Positions 23,473-31,749 of a stretch of DNA of 49,051 bases are shown one piece after another. Position numbers and translations under genes: made by a program. Numbering within the stretch: the stretch's first letter is position 1; each line of letters begins with the position of its first letter. Origin of the DNA: JAISST01 sp050434145 (lineage in GTDB: Bacteria > Fusobacteriota > Fusobacteriia > Fusobacteriales > Fusobacteriaceae); contig NZ_JBNPVX010000020.1 of NCBI RefSeq assembly GCF_050434145.1, forward strand, positions 1 to 49,051. Direction: 5' to 3'. The notes under the pieces are model-generated. The model did not search any database. It had not been told where the DNA came from and saw nothing but the letters and a program-made list of their open reading frames with translations.

Positions 23473-24309
23473 ATGATCAGTAAAGTTAAGAAAATTAAAA
23501 TAGGAAATAAATTTGAAATTGGTGGTACTAATAGATTTGCCTTTATTGGTGGTCCATGTGTAATTGAATCTGAAGATTTAGTGATGGAAATAGCAGAAAA
23601 AATCAAAAATATTTGTAACAAATTAGATATTAATTATATTTTTAAAGCCTCTTTTGATAAGGCTAATCGGTCTTCTATCAATTCATTCAGGGGACCTGGA
23701 CTTGAAAAAGGTCTTGAAATATTAAAGAAAGTAAAAGAAAAATATGATCTTCCTGTAGTTACTGATGTTCATGAATCATATCAATGTGATGCTTTAGCAA
23801 AAATAGTTGATATGATACAAATACCTGCATTTTTATGCAGGCAGACAGACCTGCTCATTGCTGCTGCTAACACTGGACTTCCTATAAATATTAAAAAAGG
23901 TCAATTTCTAGCTCCATGGGATATGAAAAATGTAGTTACCAAAATGGAAGAGAGTGGGAATAAAAAATTATTATTCTGCGAACGTGGAAGCACTTTTGGA
24001 TATAACAATCTAGTAGTTGATATGAGATCATTACTTGAAATGAGAAAATTCGGTTATCCTGTAATTTTTGATGTTACTCATGCTGTACAAAAGCCTGGTG
24101 GCTTAGGAACAGCTACTTCTGGTGACAGAGAGTATGTATTTCCTCTCATGAGAGCTGGACTTGCTGTTGGAATTGATGCAATTTTTGCTGAAGTTCATCC
24201 AGATCCAGATAATGCTAAATCTGATGGTCCAAATATGTTATATCTGGATAAACTAGAACATATCCTATCTACTGCAGTTAAAATAGACGATTTAATAAAA
24301 TCAATATAG
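23473..24309 (+). CDS. kdsA: 3-deoxy-8-phosphooctulonate synthase
   Basis: 278 residues. Condenses arabinose-5-phosphate with phosphoenolpyruvate to KDO-8-phosphate for lipopolysaccharide inner core. GGPCVIES near the start, FKASFDKANRSS, KKGQFLAPWDM, FCERGSTFGYNNLVVDMR and FDVTHAVQKPG are the family blocks. The metal-binding Cys of class II enzymes would be at GGPC. ATG 23473 is preferred over the preceding TTG; AAGGAAGTGA is the ribosome site. Next to kdsD, which makes its substrate. Confidence 0.96.
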   Translation: MISKVKKIKIGNKFEIGGTNRFAFIGGPCVIESEDLVMEIAEKIKNICNKLDINYIFKASFDKANRSSINSFRGPGLEKGLEILKKVKEKYDLPVVTDVHESYQCDALAKIVDMIQIPAFLCRQTDLLIAAANTGLPINIKKGQFLAPWDMKNVVTKMEESGNKKLLFCERGSTFGYNNLVVDMRSLLEMRKFGYPVIFDVTHAVQKPGGLGTATSGDREYVFPLMRAGLAVGIDAIFAEVHPDPDNAKSDGPNMLYLDKLEHILSTAVKIDDLIKSI

Positions 24310-24397
24310 ACTATTCTTATTAAAATTGATGCTTAAAAGACAATTAGATCCAATAGCACCAAAATTTTATACATATATTTAAACAATGAGGTGAATT

Positions 24398-25372
24398 ATG
24401 AGTTTTGATATAAAAGATTTTGCTAGAGAAGTGTTTGATTTTGAAATAGAAGAGTTAAGATCAGTAAGAGACAGGATTTCAAGTGACCTGGAAAAAGCTG
24501 TTCATATGATACTAGAATCTGAAGGTAAAGTAGTAGTTACTGGAATAGGAAAATCTGGTATTATTGGCTCTAAAATTGCTGCGACTTTAGCATCTACTGG
24601 TACACTGGCTGTTTTTATGAATTCTGCTGAAGGAGTCCACGGAGACTTGGGAATGATCGGAGCAAAAGATGTAGTCTTAGCTATTTCAAATAGTGGAAAC
24701 ACTGATGAAACAGTATCTTTATTACCTTCTATCAGAAAAATTGGTGCCAAAATAATTGCCATGACTGGTAATCCTAATTCAAAATTAGGTAAGGGAGCTG
24801 ATTGTATTTTAAATGTAGGAGTTAGCAAAGAAGGATGCCCTATAAATCTTGCACCAATGTCATCTACTACTAGTACTCTTGTGATGGGTGATGCAATTGC
24901 AGCGATATTAATAAAAATGAAAAACTTCAAACCAGAAAACTTTGCCCTTTATCATCCTGGTGGTAGCTTAGGCAAGAGATTACTCATGAAAGTCAGTGAT
25001 GTAATGCATAGTGGGGATAAAATACCATTATGTGATAAAGAAAGTAATGTGGATGATATCATCTTAATTATGACTAAAAAGCGATTGGGTGCTGTTTGTG
25101 TGATGAACAGTGATGTAATGGTTGGTCTTATTACTGAGGGCGATATTAGACGGGCTCTCCAAGAAAAAGAGAAGTTCTTTACATTTAAAGCCAAAGATAT
25201 AATGACTAGAAATTTTACAAGAGTCGATAGTGAAAGTATGGCTATAGATGCTTTGAGTCTTATGGAAGATAGAGAAAACCAAATATCAGTATTGCCTGTA
25301 ATGAAAAATGGAAATTTGGTTGGCATTATAAGAGTACATGATTTGTTAAATGTCGTCGGAAATAAGCGATAA
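24398..25372 (+). CDS. kdsD: Arabinose-5-phosphate isomerase
   Basis: 324 residues: SIS domain about 35-170 (TGIGKSGIIGSKIAATLAST, ISNSGNTDE), then two CBS domains (about 205-320). Converts ribulose-5-phosphate to arabinose-5-phosphate, the first step of KDO synthesis. The GCPINLAPMSSTTSTLVMGD block and HPGGSLGKRLL are diagnostic. GAGGTG precedes the ATG. Operon with kdsA, 88 bp upstream. Confidence 0.96.
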   Translation: MSFDIKDFAREVFDFEIEELRSVRDRISSDLEKAVHMILESEGKVVVTGIGKSGIIGSKIAATLASTGTLAVFMNSAEGVHGDLGMIGAKDVVLAISNSGNTDETVSLLPSIRKIGAKIIAMTGNPNSKLGKGADCILNVGVSKEGCPINLAPMSSTTSTLVMGDAIAAILIKMKNFKPENFALYHPGGSLGKRLLMKVSDVMHSGDKIPLCDKESNVDDIILIMTKKRLGAVCVMNSDVMVGLITEGDIRRALQEKEKFFTFKAKDIMTRNFTRVDSESMAIDALSLMEDRENQISVLPVMKNGNLVGIIRVHDLLNVVGNKR

Positions 25373-25457
25373 CATAGCTATTGATTTCTTTTAATATTTT
25401 TTATATAATAATGTTGTAAAATTTTAATTTATTTTAATAATAAGGGGGAATTGCAAA

Positions 25458-25655
25458 ATGATAACAAAAGATACGAATATTCTAGAGGCAGCTCAAAAAT
25501 ATCCAGAAATAACTCAAGTTTTTAGAAATCATGGTTTAGGATGTTTAGGTTGCATGATGGCTGCTGGAGAGACTCTAGGTGAAGGATTAGCAGCCCATGG
25601 TCTTGATGTAGATGCTATAATAAATGAAATCAACTTAATTATTGATAAAAAATAA
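25458..25655 (+). CDS. DUF1858-domain small protein
   Basis: 65 residues; nearly the whole length is a DUF1858/ScdA-N-like domain: NILEAAQKYPEITQVFRNHG and GCLGCMMAAGETL with a C-x2-C pair. Members are linked to hybrid-cluster proteins and iron-sulfur repair, without a proven activity. AAGGGGGAA ribosome site. In line with kdsD and the next exported protein. Confidence 0.85.
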   Translation: MITKDTNILEAAQKYPEITQVFRNHGLGCLGCMMAAGETLGEGLAAHGLDVDAIINEINLIIDKK

Positions 25656-25699
25656 CTTATAGTAATTTTATTATATTCCAATTCAAATAAGGGGTGCTT

Positions 25700-26065
25700 A
25701 TGAAAAAAATTTTTTTTGCTATACTTTTAATCTTTTCAGCTTTGGCTTTCTCTAAGGAAATAAAAATCTTAGAAAAGAAGCTTATTACAGATTTTAACAA
25801 AAACTTTCCTGTTCTAGAAGATGGAAAAAGAATAAAAATAAAAGAGATAGATGTAGATATTAAGAAAAATGGTGCTGTAGAAGTAGAAGTAGATTTTGCT
25901 AAAGGGTCTCAAACAAGTCCTGATAAATATGAAGAATATGCTGAGATTTTGGGCGCAGTTTTCAAAGAAAGACTGTATGAAGTAGGTGGAAGTGACTATT
26001 ATCTAAGTGAAATAGAAATAGATACTTCTGGTATTGGTAAAGATAAGAAAACCTTTTATTTTTAA
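25700..26065 (+). CDS. Small exported protein of unknown function
   Basis: 121 residues from ATG 25700; AAGGGGTG serves as ribosome site and contains the alternative GTG at 25694. Signal peptide MKKIFFAILLIFSALAFS. The mature part alternates charged beta strands (IKIKEIDVDIKKNGAVEVEV), with no Cys. I do not know the family. Ends at a strong bidirectional terminator. Confidence 0.65.
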   Translation: MKKIFFAILLIFSALAFSKEIKILEKKLITDFNKNFPVLEDGKRIKIKEIDVDIKKNGAVEVEVDFAKGSQTSPDKYEEYAEILGAVFKERLYEVGGSDYYLSEIEIDTSGIGKDKKTFYF

Positions 26066-26080
26066 GCAATCATAAAAATT

Positions 26081-26110
26081 AAGTAGTGAAGATATTTTCA
26101 CTACTTTTTT
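26081..26110. terminator. Bidirectional terminator
   Basis: Perfect 10-bp stem AAGTAGTGAA/TTCACTACTT, 6-nt loop, then TTTTTATTTTT on the plus strand and A-rich flank on the other side. It lies between convergent genes. Confidence 0.9.
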
Positions 26111-26114
26111 ATTT

Positions 26115-26375
26115 TTACAAATATTTCAGATAATCAATTATTTTTTGAGCATCGAGGTCAGATTGTATTACAAATTTATCCTTATTATATTTTATATCTG
26201 CATGAGATGCGCACATCACATGACAACCACATATAACTACTACATAGTCAAAAGTTTCTTCATTATTAATATATTTAAATTCATAATTTCCCAACTTACT
26301 CTTCATATTATTAAAAGCTCTTGTTCTATCATATTTGGAATTACAACCACCACAAAATTTTATTCCAACTACCAT
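26115..26375 (-). CDS. Small cysteine-motif protein (CGGCN type)
   Basis: 86 residues. FCGGCNSKYDR near the N-terminus and VVICGCHVMCASH in the middle give five Cys that could bind metal or an Fe-S cluster. Similar small proteins with GIKFCGGCNPRYDR occur in anaerobes, function unknown to me. Start is 2 bp after the NifU-like gene, so the two are almost certainly co-translated. Confidence 0.65.
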   Translation of the reverse strand: MVVGIKFCGGCNSKYDRTRAFNNMKSKLGNYEFKYINNEETFDYVVVICGCHVMCASHADIKYNKDKFVIQSDLDAQKIIDYLKYL

Positions 26376-26377
26376 GG

Positions 26378-26659
26378 TTATAATCCTTTATTCAAAAAAC
26401 TTTTCGCAAAATCTATTAATTCATCACTTACACCAGTTACTAATACTACATCTTCAATTTCAGGGAATTCTTCTTTTAGTTTTTTAGCAACAAATTCCTC
26501 TGTTTCTGAAGTTGCTGATGGGCAATTGGAACATTTTCCAGTAAATTTGAATTTCAATACTTTATTCTCATGAGATATAATTTCTATGTTTCCTTCATGT
26601 TGACTAAAGTGTGGTCGTATTTCTTTTGAAATAAAATTCTCGATTAATTCTATATTCAT
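26378..26659 (-). CDS. NifU C-terminal-domain Fe-S scaffold protein
   Basis: 93 residues from ATG 26659 (AGGAGGAAAG upstream; a longer reading has no site). The core KFKFTGKCSNCPSATSETEE has the C-x2-C of NfuA/NifU C-terminal domains that hold a labile [4Fe-4S]. Likely carries clusters to apoproteins; with Rnf, AbfD and several ferredoxins nearby the demand is high (inference). Confidence 0.85.
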   Translation of the reverse strand: MNIELIENFISKEIRPHFSQHEGNIEIISHENKVLKFKFTGKCSNCPSATSETEEFVAKKLKEEFPEIEDVVLVTGVSDELIDFAKSFLNKGL

Positions 26660-26744
26660 CTCTTTCCTCCTAACTATAAATATTTTTAAACTGTTGCAAA
26701 CTAATTTTTTACATACAAAATTCACACTTTTATTATTCTTTTAG

Positions 26745-26990
26745 TTCTTATTTTCACCCAGCCTCGTATGTTCGGCTGCTGTCGAGAGTGTTAGGTGCCT
26801 TGCTATACAGTTAACAAAATGAATGTCTTAGACATTTATGTGGATAGTATGTCGTAATGCCAGCGAACGTAGAGAACCACAAGCAGCGGCTAGGCGCTTT
26901 TGGGGCAAGCCCCAAACCCCAAAAGATTTATTTATATAACAAATTTTTATAAAAAGAATAAAGAAAACTTTGTACTGCGCAACTACCTAA
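26745..26990. repeat. GC-richer structured repeat element, two modules
   Basis: The block stands out from AT-rich surroundings. Module 1 (minus strand from 26989): TAGGTAGTTGCGCAGTACAA then AGTTTTCTTTATT, nearly the same as 21851-21888. Module 2: GCGGCTAGGCGC, then TTTTGGGGC-AA-GCCCCAAA and CCCC, close in layout to the hairpin of the 14-kb array (GCGGTGC, TCTGGGGC-AAAA-GCCCCAGA, CCCC). The middle has AATGTCT-T-AGACATT and other short dyads, so it may be a structured RNA. No protein reading. Confidence 0.6.
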
Positions 26991-27175
26991 TAAATATTTT
27001 ATATAATTTATTGTTGAACTAATTATATTATAGCAATTCTTTTGCCAAATACAAGAAAATTTTTCTTTATTTATCATCGTGTTGTGTATGATTATTTGTT
27101 ATTTTGTTTTCATTTTACAACTTAAGTTGCATTTTTGAATCAAAACTTATTCTTATATATTTTTAAACAATATGG

Positions 27176-27195
27176 AAATATATAAATTTATATTT
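27176..27195. promoter_or_regulatory. Possible activator site upstream of transporter
   Basis: AAATATA-6-TATATTT, perfect 7-bp arms, about 28 bp before the -24 element. Its A+T-only content makes chance likely; listed because a comparable dyad precedes the abfD promoter. Confidence 0.3.
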
Positions 27196-27223
27196 TTAAT
27201 AAATCTTTTATAAAATTTTAGAA

Positions 27224-27239
27224 TGGCATTGTTTTTGCT
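27224..27239 (+). promoter_or_regulatory. Sigma-54 promoter of the transporter gene
   Basis: TGGCATTGTTTTTGCT fits the -24/-12 consensus TGGCAC-N5-TTGCW: GG and GC are separated by exactly 10 bp. It ends 55 bp before the transporter ATG. Confidence 0.85.
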
Positions 27240-27293
27240 ATATAAATATTAATGTTAATTTATACGTTAAAATATTGTTAGGAGGTTTAATTT

Positions 27294-28649
27294 ATGGCCA
27301 TGAAACGTGAACACGGACAAGAACAACCATTTATACCTTTAGGGATTTTCAAGTTAAGATTACCTTTTATTCATTACAAATGGGAAATATCTGAATGTCT
27401 ACAAGCTATCCTTATGTGTGCTACTTGCCTAGGTGCTATACCTATTTTGGAAAATGTATTAGGAATTCCTTATGATGTAGCATGGAGTATGGTTATTATC
27501 AATGGTTTCTTTTACAGTATGCATGCATTATTAGGAGATCCTGTCGTACCTGGATGGATAACTCCAGCAATTCCTCTTGTAACTGCTTTTCTAGAAACTT
27601 CTCCTATGGGACCAGATCGAATCCAATCTTTAATTGCATTACAACTAATGATTGGATGTATATTCTTATTTATGGGAATCACTGGATTAGCGCAAAAAAT
27701 CATTAACTTCGTGCCAAGATCAATAAAATCTGGGATTCTTTTGGGAGCTGGATTTTCTGCTATAATGGGTGAATTCAAACCTACTGGAAGATTTGTGTTA
27801 TACCCTATAACTGTTGGAATTGGAGCTATTATTGCCTATTTCCTTATTTTCTCAGAAAGATTTAAGAGAATGAAAAGAGAAAGTAAAATGTGGAATGCTA
27901 TTGGAAATTATGGAATGTTACCAGCTATTATAATTGCAGTAATCGTTGGTCCATTGACTAAGGAATTACCTGCACCTCAATTAGTACTGGGATCAATTAT
28001 TAAAATACCTGAATTCGGAAAAATAATTGATCTTGTTACACCTTTTGGGTCTACAGGTTTTCCAAGTATTGCAAAATTTATTTCTGTAATACCTACAGCT
28101 TGTATGGTATATATTATTGCTTTTGGTGATTTTGTAAGTAGTGAAGCTCTTATTGGAGAAGCTGATAGAGTGAGAGTAGATGAAAAAATTGATCTTAACG
28201 CAAATCGATCTAATTTAATATCTGGACTTAGAAATGTAGTCCAAGCCTTTATTGCTCCTTATGTTCCATTATGTGGTCCTTTATGGGCAGCTGTTACTGC
28301 TGCTATTGCTGAACGATATAAACAAGGAAGAGAATCAATGGATTCTATATTTAGCGGAGTAGGTACATTTAGATGGATGACTTTTCTATGTGTGGCTTTA
28401 GTTCCAGTTGCATCTTTTGTTAGACCTATATTACCTGCTGCTCTATCATTAACCATGTTGGTGCAAGGGTATGTATGTGGAAGAATAGCAATGGATGAAG
28501 CTAAGACATCTGTGGACAAAGGTGTTGCTACAGCTATGGCAGCAGTTTTGGCTATGAAAGGAGCTACATGGGGATTGGCTGTAGGTATTTTATTATTTAT
28601 AATTTGTTCTGATTCTAAAAAAAGTCAAAATAATTCTGTTGAGGAATAA
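27294..28649 (+). CDS. Polytopic transporter in the 4-hydroxybutyrate regulon
   Basis: 451 residues with about 11-12 membrane helices. DPVVPGWITPAIPLVTAF (about 81-98), GILLGAGFSAIMGEF and IAPYVPLCGPLWAAVTAAIA are striking Pro/Gly-rich half-helix-like segments, as in UraA/SulP-fold carriers; the best family guess is an uncharacterised NCS2/DUF3360-like group, not certain. AGGAGG ribosome site. Behind a sigma-54 promoter and next to abfT/abfD, so a role in uptake of 4-hydroxybutyrate, a precursor, or export of an end product is inferred. A terminator follows. Confidence 0.7.
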   Translation: MAMKREHGQEQPFIPLGIFKLRLPFIHYKWEISECLQAILMCATCLGAIPILENVLGIPYDVAWSMVIINGFFYSMHALLGDPVVPGWITPAIPLVTAFLETSPMGPDRIQSLIALQLMIGCIFLFMGITGLAQKIINFVPRSIKSGILLGAGFSAIMGEFKPTGRFVLYPITVGIGAIIAYFLIFSERFKRMKRESKMWNAIGNYGMLPAIIIAVIVGPLTKELPAPQLVLGSIIKIPEFGKIIDLVTPFGSTGFPSIAKFISVIPTACMVYIIAFGDFVSSEALIGEADRVRVDEKIDLNANRSNLISGLRNVVQAFIAPYVPLCGPLWAAVTAAIAERYKQGRESMDSIFSGVGTFRWMTFLCVALVPVASFVRPILPAALSLTMLVQGYVCGRIAMDEAKTSVDKGVATAMAAVLAMKGATWGLAVGILLFIICSDSKKSQNNSVEE

Positions 28650-28673
28650 TTAACAAATAGAAATGTGATTTTG

Positions 28674-28708
28674 GAGAGTGTAATGAAAAGATTACATTCT
28701 CTTTTTTT
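28674..28708 (+). terminator. Terminator after the transporter
   Basis: GAGAGTGTAAT pairs with ATTACATTCTC (one G-U pair), 6-nt loop, followed by TTTTTTTG. Confidence 0.85.
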
Positions 28709-28723
28709 GTTATGATAATAACA

Positions 28724-28765
28724 AAAGGTGTATCAACTTTCGAGAAGTAAATACACCTTTTTATT
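28724..28765. terminator. Bidirectional terminator before abfT 3' end
   Basis: Perfect 10-bp stem AAAGGTGTAT/ATACACCTTT; TTTATTT follows on the plus strand and TTGTTATT on the minus strand. It closes abfD-abfT. Confidence 0.75.
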
Positions 28766-28787
28766 TAACTTTAACTTTATATTTAAT

Positions 28788-30086
28788 CTAACATTTTTCT
28801 TTAAATCTTTTTTCAAATTCTTCTTTTAATGAATCTCTAAAGTTTGGATGAGCTATATTTATCAATTGTTTTGCTCTCTCCCTCAAGGTATTTCCTTTTA
28901 ACTTAGCTACTCCATATTCTGTTACAATATAATCAGCATCAGTTCTAGAAGTAGTAACAGCTGAGCCTTCTGTCAGGAAAGGGACTATTTTGGAAATTGT
29001 ATCATTCTTAGCAGTAGAAGGAAATGCTAGTATTGATTTTCCACCTTTTGAAAAAGCTGCTCCTCTTACAAAGTCTACTTGTCCACCTATTCCACTAAAT
29101 TGTCTTAACCCCACTGATTCTGAACACACTTGTCCTTGTAAATCTACTTGCATTGCTGAATTAATTGATACTAAATTATCATTTTGACCTATTATTCTAG
29201 GATCATTTACATAATCTATAGGATGCATTGATACCATTGGATTATCATTTATAAAATCATATAATCGTTGTGTTCCCATCAAGAAACCTACTATTATTTT
29301 TCCTTTATTTATATTTTTCTTTTTACAAGTAATTACACCACTTTCAACTAGCTCTACTACCCCATCAGATATCATTTCTGAATGTATTCCTAAATCTTTT
29401 TTTTCTTTCAAGAACAGTAATACTGCATCTGGTATAGCCCCTATACCTAACTGCAAAGTATCACCATCATTTACCAAGCTTGCACAATGTCTTCCTATTT
29501 CTTTTTCTACATCTGTTATTTTAGGAAGTCCCAAAACTGGTATGGGATCATCATGTTCCACTATTATATCTATGTCTGATACATGTATAAAACTATCACC
29601 CAATGTCCTTGGCATATGTTTATTTACTTGTGCTATTACTATTCTGGCATTATCAGCTGCAGGCTTTGTATAATCACAAGCTACTCCAAAGCTACAATAT
29701 CCCTTTTCATCAGGTGTAGAGACACATATCATTGCTACATCTACCTTCATTGTTGTAGCAAACAATTCTGGTACTTGGTAAAAGAATGATGGAGTAAAAT
29801 CTCCTTGTCCAGTGGACACACATTCTCTTGTAGTTCCACCAAGAAAAATAGCATTTAGCTTAAAATGATCTTTCATTTCAGGTTGTGTATACTTTGAATG
29901 ACCCATTGCTACCATTTGTACTATTTCTACATCTTTATATGCTTTATAATTTTCTACCATCTTATCCACTAAATATATTGGTTCTCCTACAGCATGGCCC
30001 AACACAACTCTATCTCCAGATCTGACTGCTTTCACTGCTTCTTCAGCAGTCTTTACTTTTGACTCATAAATCTCTTTCCAATTCAT
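28788..30086 (-). CDS. abfT: 4-hydroxybutyrate CoA-transferase
   Basis: 432 residues from ATG 30086 (GGAAGTGA site). Member of the acetyl-CoA hydrolase/transferase family. It moves CoA from acetyl-CoA or butyryl-CoA to 4-hydroxybutyrate in the cytoplasm. LGIGAIPDAVL, a Gly/Ile-rich segment near the catalytic Glu region, HSEMISDGVVELVESG and GGQVDFVRGA are typical of Cat2/AbfT. It lies 15 bp after abfD, an arrangement known from Clostridium aminobutyricum-type pathways, which supports the specific name over a generic acetate CoA-transferase. Confidence 0.9.
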   Translation of the reverse strand: MNWKEIYESKVKTAEEAVKAVRSGDRVVLGHAVGEPIYLVDKMVENYKAYKDVEIVQMVAMGHSKYTQPEMKDHFKLNAIFLGGTTRECVSTGQGDFTPSFFYQVPELFATTMKVDVAMICVSTPDEKGYCSFGVACDYTKPAADNARIVIAQVNKHMPRTLGDSFIHVSDIDIIVEHDDPIPVLGLPKITDVEKEIGRHCASLVNDGDTLQLGIGAIPDAVLLFLKEKKDLGIHSEMISDGVVELVESGVITCKKKNINKGKIIVGFLMGTQRLYDFINDNPMVSMHPIDYVNDPRIIGQNDNLVSINSAMQVDLQGQVCSESVGLRQFSGIGGQVDFVRGAAFSKGGKSILAFPSTAKNDTISKIVPFLTEGSAVTTSRTDADYIVTEYGVAKLKGNTLRERAKQLINIAHPNFRDSLKEEFEKRFKEKC

Positions 30087-30101
30087 CAAATCACTTCCTT
30101 A

Positions 30102-31553
30102 TTATTCTTTTATCCTTGCAATAGCCTTTGCAAGTTCTTTTTTCATTAAAAGATTTCCTTGTCTAGCTATCATTACTCTTTGAGCTTGTGGTGAACCAGC
30201 ACCATGCATAGATTCAGTACGATATCCAACTGCAGCTGAGCCTAAAGTCAAGTTTTCTATCAATCTCAAAATTCGTAATCTATTTTCAGTAGAAACATTA
30301 TTTACACCTCTTAAATATTTATCTACATATTTCCCAATAACTGGGTCTTTTAAATCTTTTTCAGATGGAGCTGTTACCATTAATCCGCCAGCTATATCTT
30401 CTGCTAATCTTGTTATTTCATATGGGAATCTTGTAACATTTTGTTTACATACATTTGCAAGAAGTAAATCTATCATATAATTTCCTGATTTTGTCGGAGT
30501 CCCTTCGGCAGAACAAGCTATTCCACAACAATATAAAGTTTCATTTAGATGAGTCATTTCTATCAATTTGTCTTTTACATGGGATGCCTTAGCTGCACCA
30601 TTATAATCAGCTGCTACTGCTGCTGCACCTATTAATACATCGCCTACACCTACTTTACAACCACCATAACTTTGTCTATGGTATCCTGCAAACCTTTCCA
30701 CTAGCATTCCAGCAAATTCATTTTCACCATTCAAAAATATTCTATCATTAGGCACAAATACATTATCAAATATAACTAATGCTTCCATTCCACCAAATTC
30801 ACTGTTTCCCAAATCCATTTCACTACCTTCTAATTTTCGTGTATCACATGATTGTCTACCTATAATCATGAATATTCCTTTTGTATCTGTAGGTACTGCG
30901 AAAGAAACAGCATAATCTTTATCTTCAGGTCCCATTGCTATAGTTGGCATTACTATAACTTCTTGAGAATTAACTATCCCTGTTTGATGCGCTTTTGCCC
31001 CTCTCACTACTATTCCATCTGGTCTTCTCTCTACTACATGTAAAAATAGATCTGGATCTACTTGTTTATGTGGTGCTAGACTTCTATCACCTTTTGGGTC
31101 AGTCATTGCTCCATCTACAGTCAAATCCTTATCTTGACAATAATACATATATTTTTTAAAGTTTTCATGATAATTAGTCCCACAAGCTTTATCAGTCTCA
31201 AATGTTGTACTATATACAGCATTAAAAGCATCCATTCCTACACAACGTTGAAAACAAGAAGCTGTTTTTTGCCCTAATAATCGTTGCATTTTTACTTTTT
31301 TTATCAAATCGTTAGTATCTCTGTGAATATGACAAAACCTATTTATTTTTTTACCTGTATCTGGATCTATTGCCGTCATCAAATCCTCATATTCTGGCAT
31401 TTGAGCTAAATCATAAGTCATTCTAACTGAGTTCAATGATGGTCTCAAAATAGGGTCATCAACCACGTTCTCTATTTTCTTCCCAAACATATAAACCTGC
31501 AAATTCATCTTTCTCATACTTTCCAAATATTCATTTCCTGTCATTAAAGCCAT
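30102..31553 (-). CDS. abfD: 4-hydroxybutyryl-CoA dehydratase / vinylacetyl-CoA isomerase
   Basis: 483 residues, usual length 484-490. Converts 4-hydroxybutyryl-CoA to crotonyl-CoA by a ketyl-radical mechanism using a [4Fe-4S] cluster and FAD. The four cluster ligands of the C. aminobutyricum enzyme (C99, C103, H292, C299) are visible as TASCFQRCVG and GYHRQSYGGC. AAGGAGG site before ATG. First gene after the sigma-54 promoter. Crotonyl-CoA then enters the butyrate pathway; the dehydrogenases that make 4-hydroxybutyrate are not in this window. Confidence 0.97.
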   Translation of the reverse strand: MALMTGNEYLESMRKMNLQVYMFGKKIENVVDDPILRPSLNSVRMTYDLAQMPEYEDLMTAIDPDTGKKINRFCHIHRDTNDLIKKVKMQRLLGQKTASCFQRCVGMDAFNAVYSTTFETDKACGTNYHENFKKYMYYCQDKDLTVDGAMTDPKGDRSLAPHKQVDPDLFLHVVERRPDGIVVRGAKAHQTGIVNSQEVIVMPTIAMGPEDKDYAVSFAVPTDTKGIFMIIGRQSCDTRKLEGSEMDLGNSEFGGMEALVIFDNVFVPNDRIFLNGENEFAGMLVERFAGYHRQSYGGCKVGVGDVLIGAAAVAADYNGAAKASHVKDKLIEMTHLNETLYCCGIACSAEGTPTKSGNYMIDLLLANVCKQNVTRFPYEITRLAEDIAGGLMVTAPSEKDLKDPVIGKYVDKYLRGVNNVSTENRLRILRLIENLTLGSAAVGYRTESMHGAGSPQAQRVMIARQGNLLMKKELAKAIARIKE

Positions 31554-31670
31554 TTTTGTTCCTCCTTATAAAAATTGTTATTCAAGTTGCTGTGAAATTT
31601 TTTCTTTTTACAATTTTTTTCTTTTGATTTATAAATTTCACTTTCACTTAAACTATATATATAATAAAAT

Positions 31671-31687
31671 AGCAAACTTCATGCCAA
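31671..31687 (-). promoter_or_regulatory. Sigma-54 promoter of abfD-abfT
   Basis: TTGGCATGAAGTTTGCT on the minus strand: TGGCA-TG-AAGT-TTGCT with 10 bp between GG and GC, matching the -24/-12 consensus. It lies about 120 bp before the abfD ATG and directly downstream of the activator gene's end. Confidence 0.88.
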
Positions 31688-31689
31688 TC

Positions 31690-31715
31690 TATAAAATATT
31701 TTAATATATTTTATA
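31690..31715. promoter_or_regulatory. Possible activator site or terminator stem
   Basis: Perfect 10-bp arms TATAAAATAT/ATATTTTATA with a 6-bp spacer, just upstream of the -24 element. It could bind the activator encoded at 31750-33156, or be its 3' hairpin. All-AT composition lowers the weight. Confidence 0.35.
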
Positions 31716-31749
31716 AAAATTCTAATAAAGCTTGCTATAATTTCGATTC

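Noticed and set aside
26745..26990. tRNA or known riboswitch in the GC-richer block
   Set aside because: No cloverleaf, TTCRANY or CCA-type end, and no riboswitch core that I recognise; the hairpin part is shared with the 14-kb repeats.
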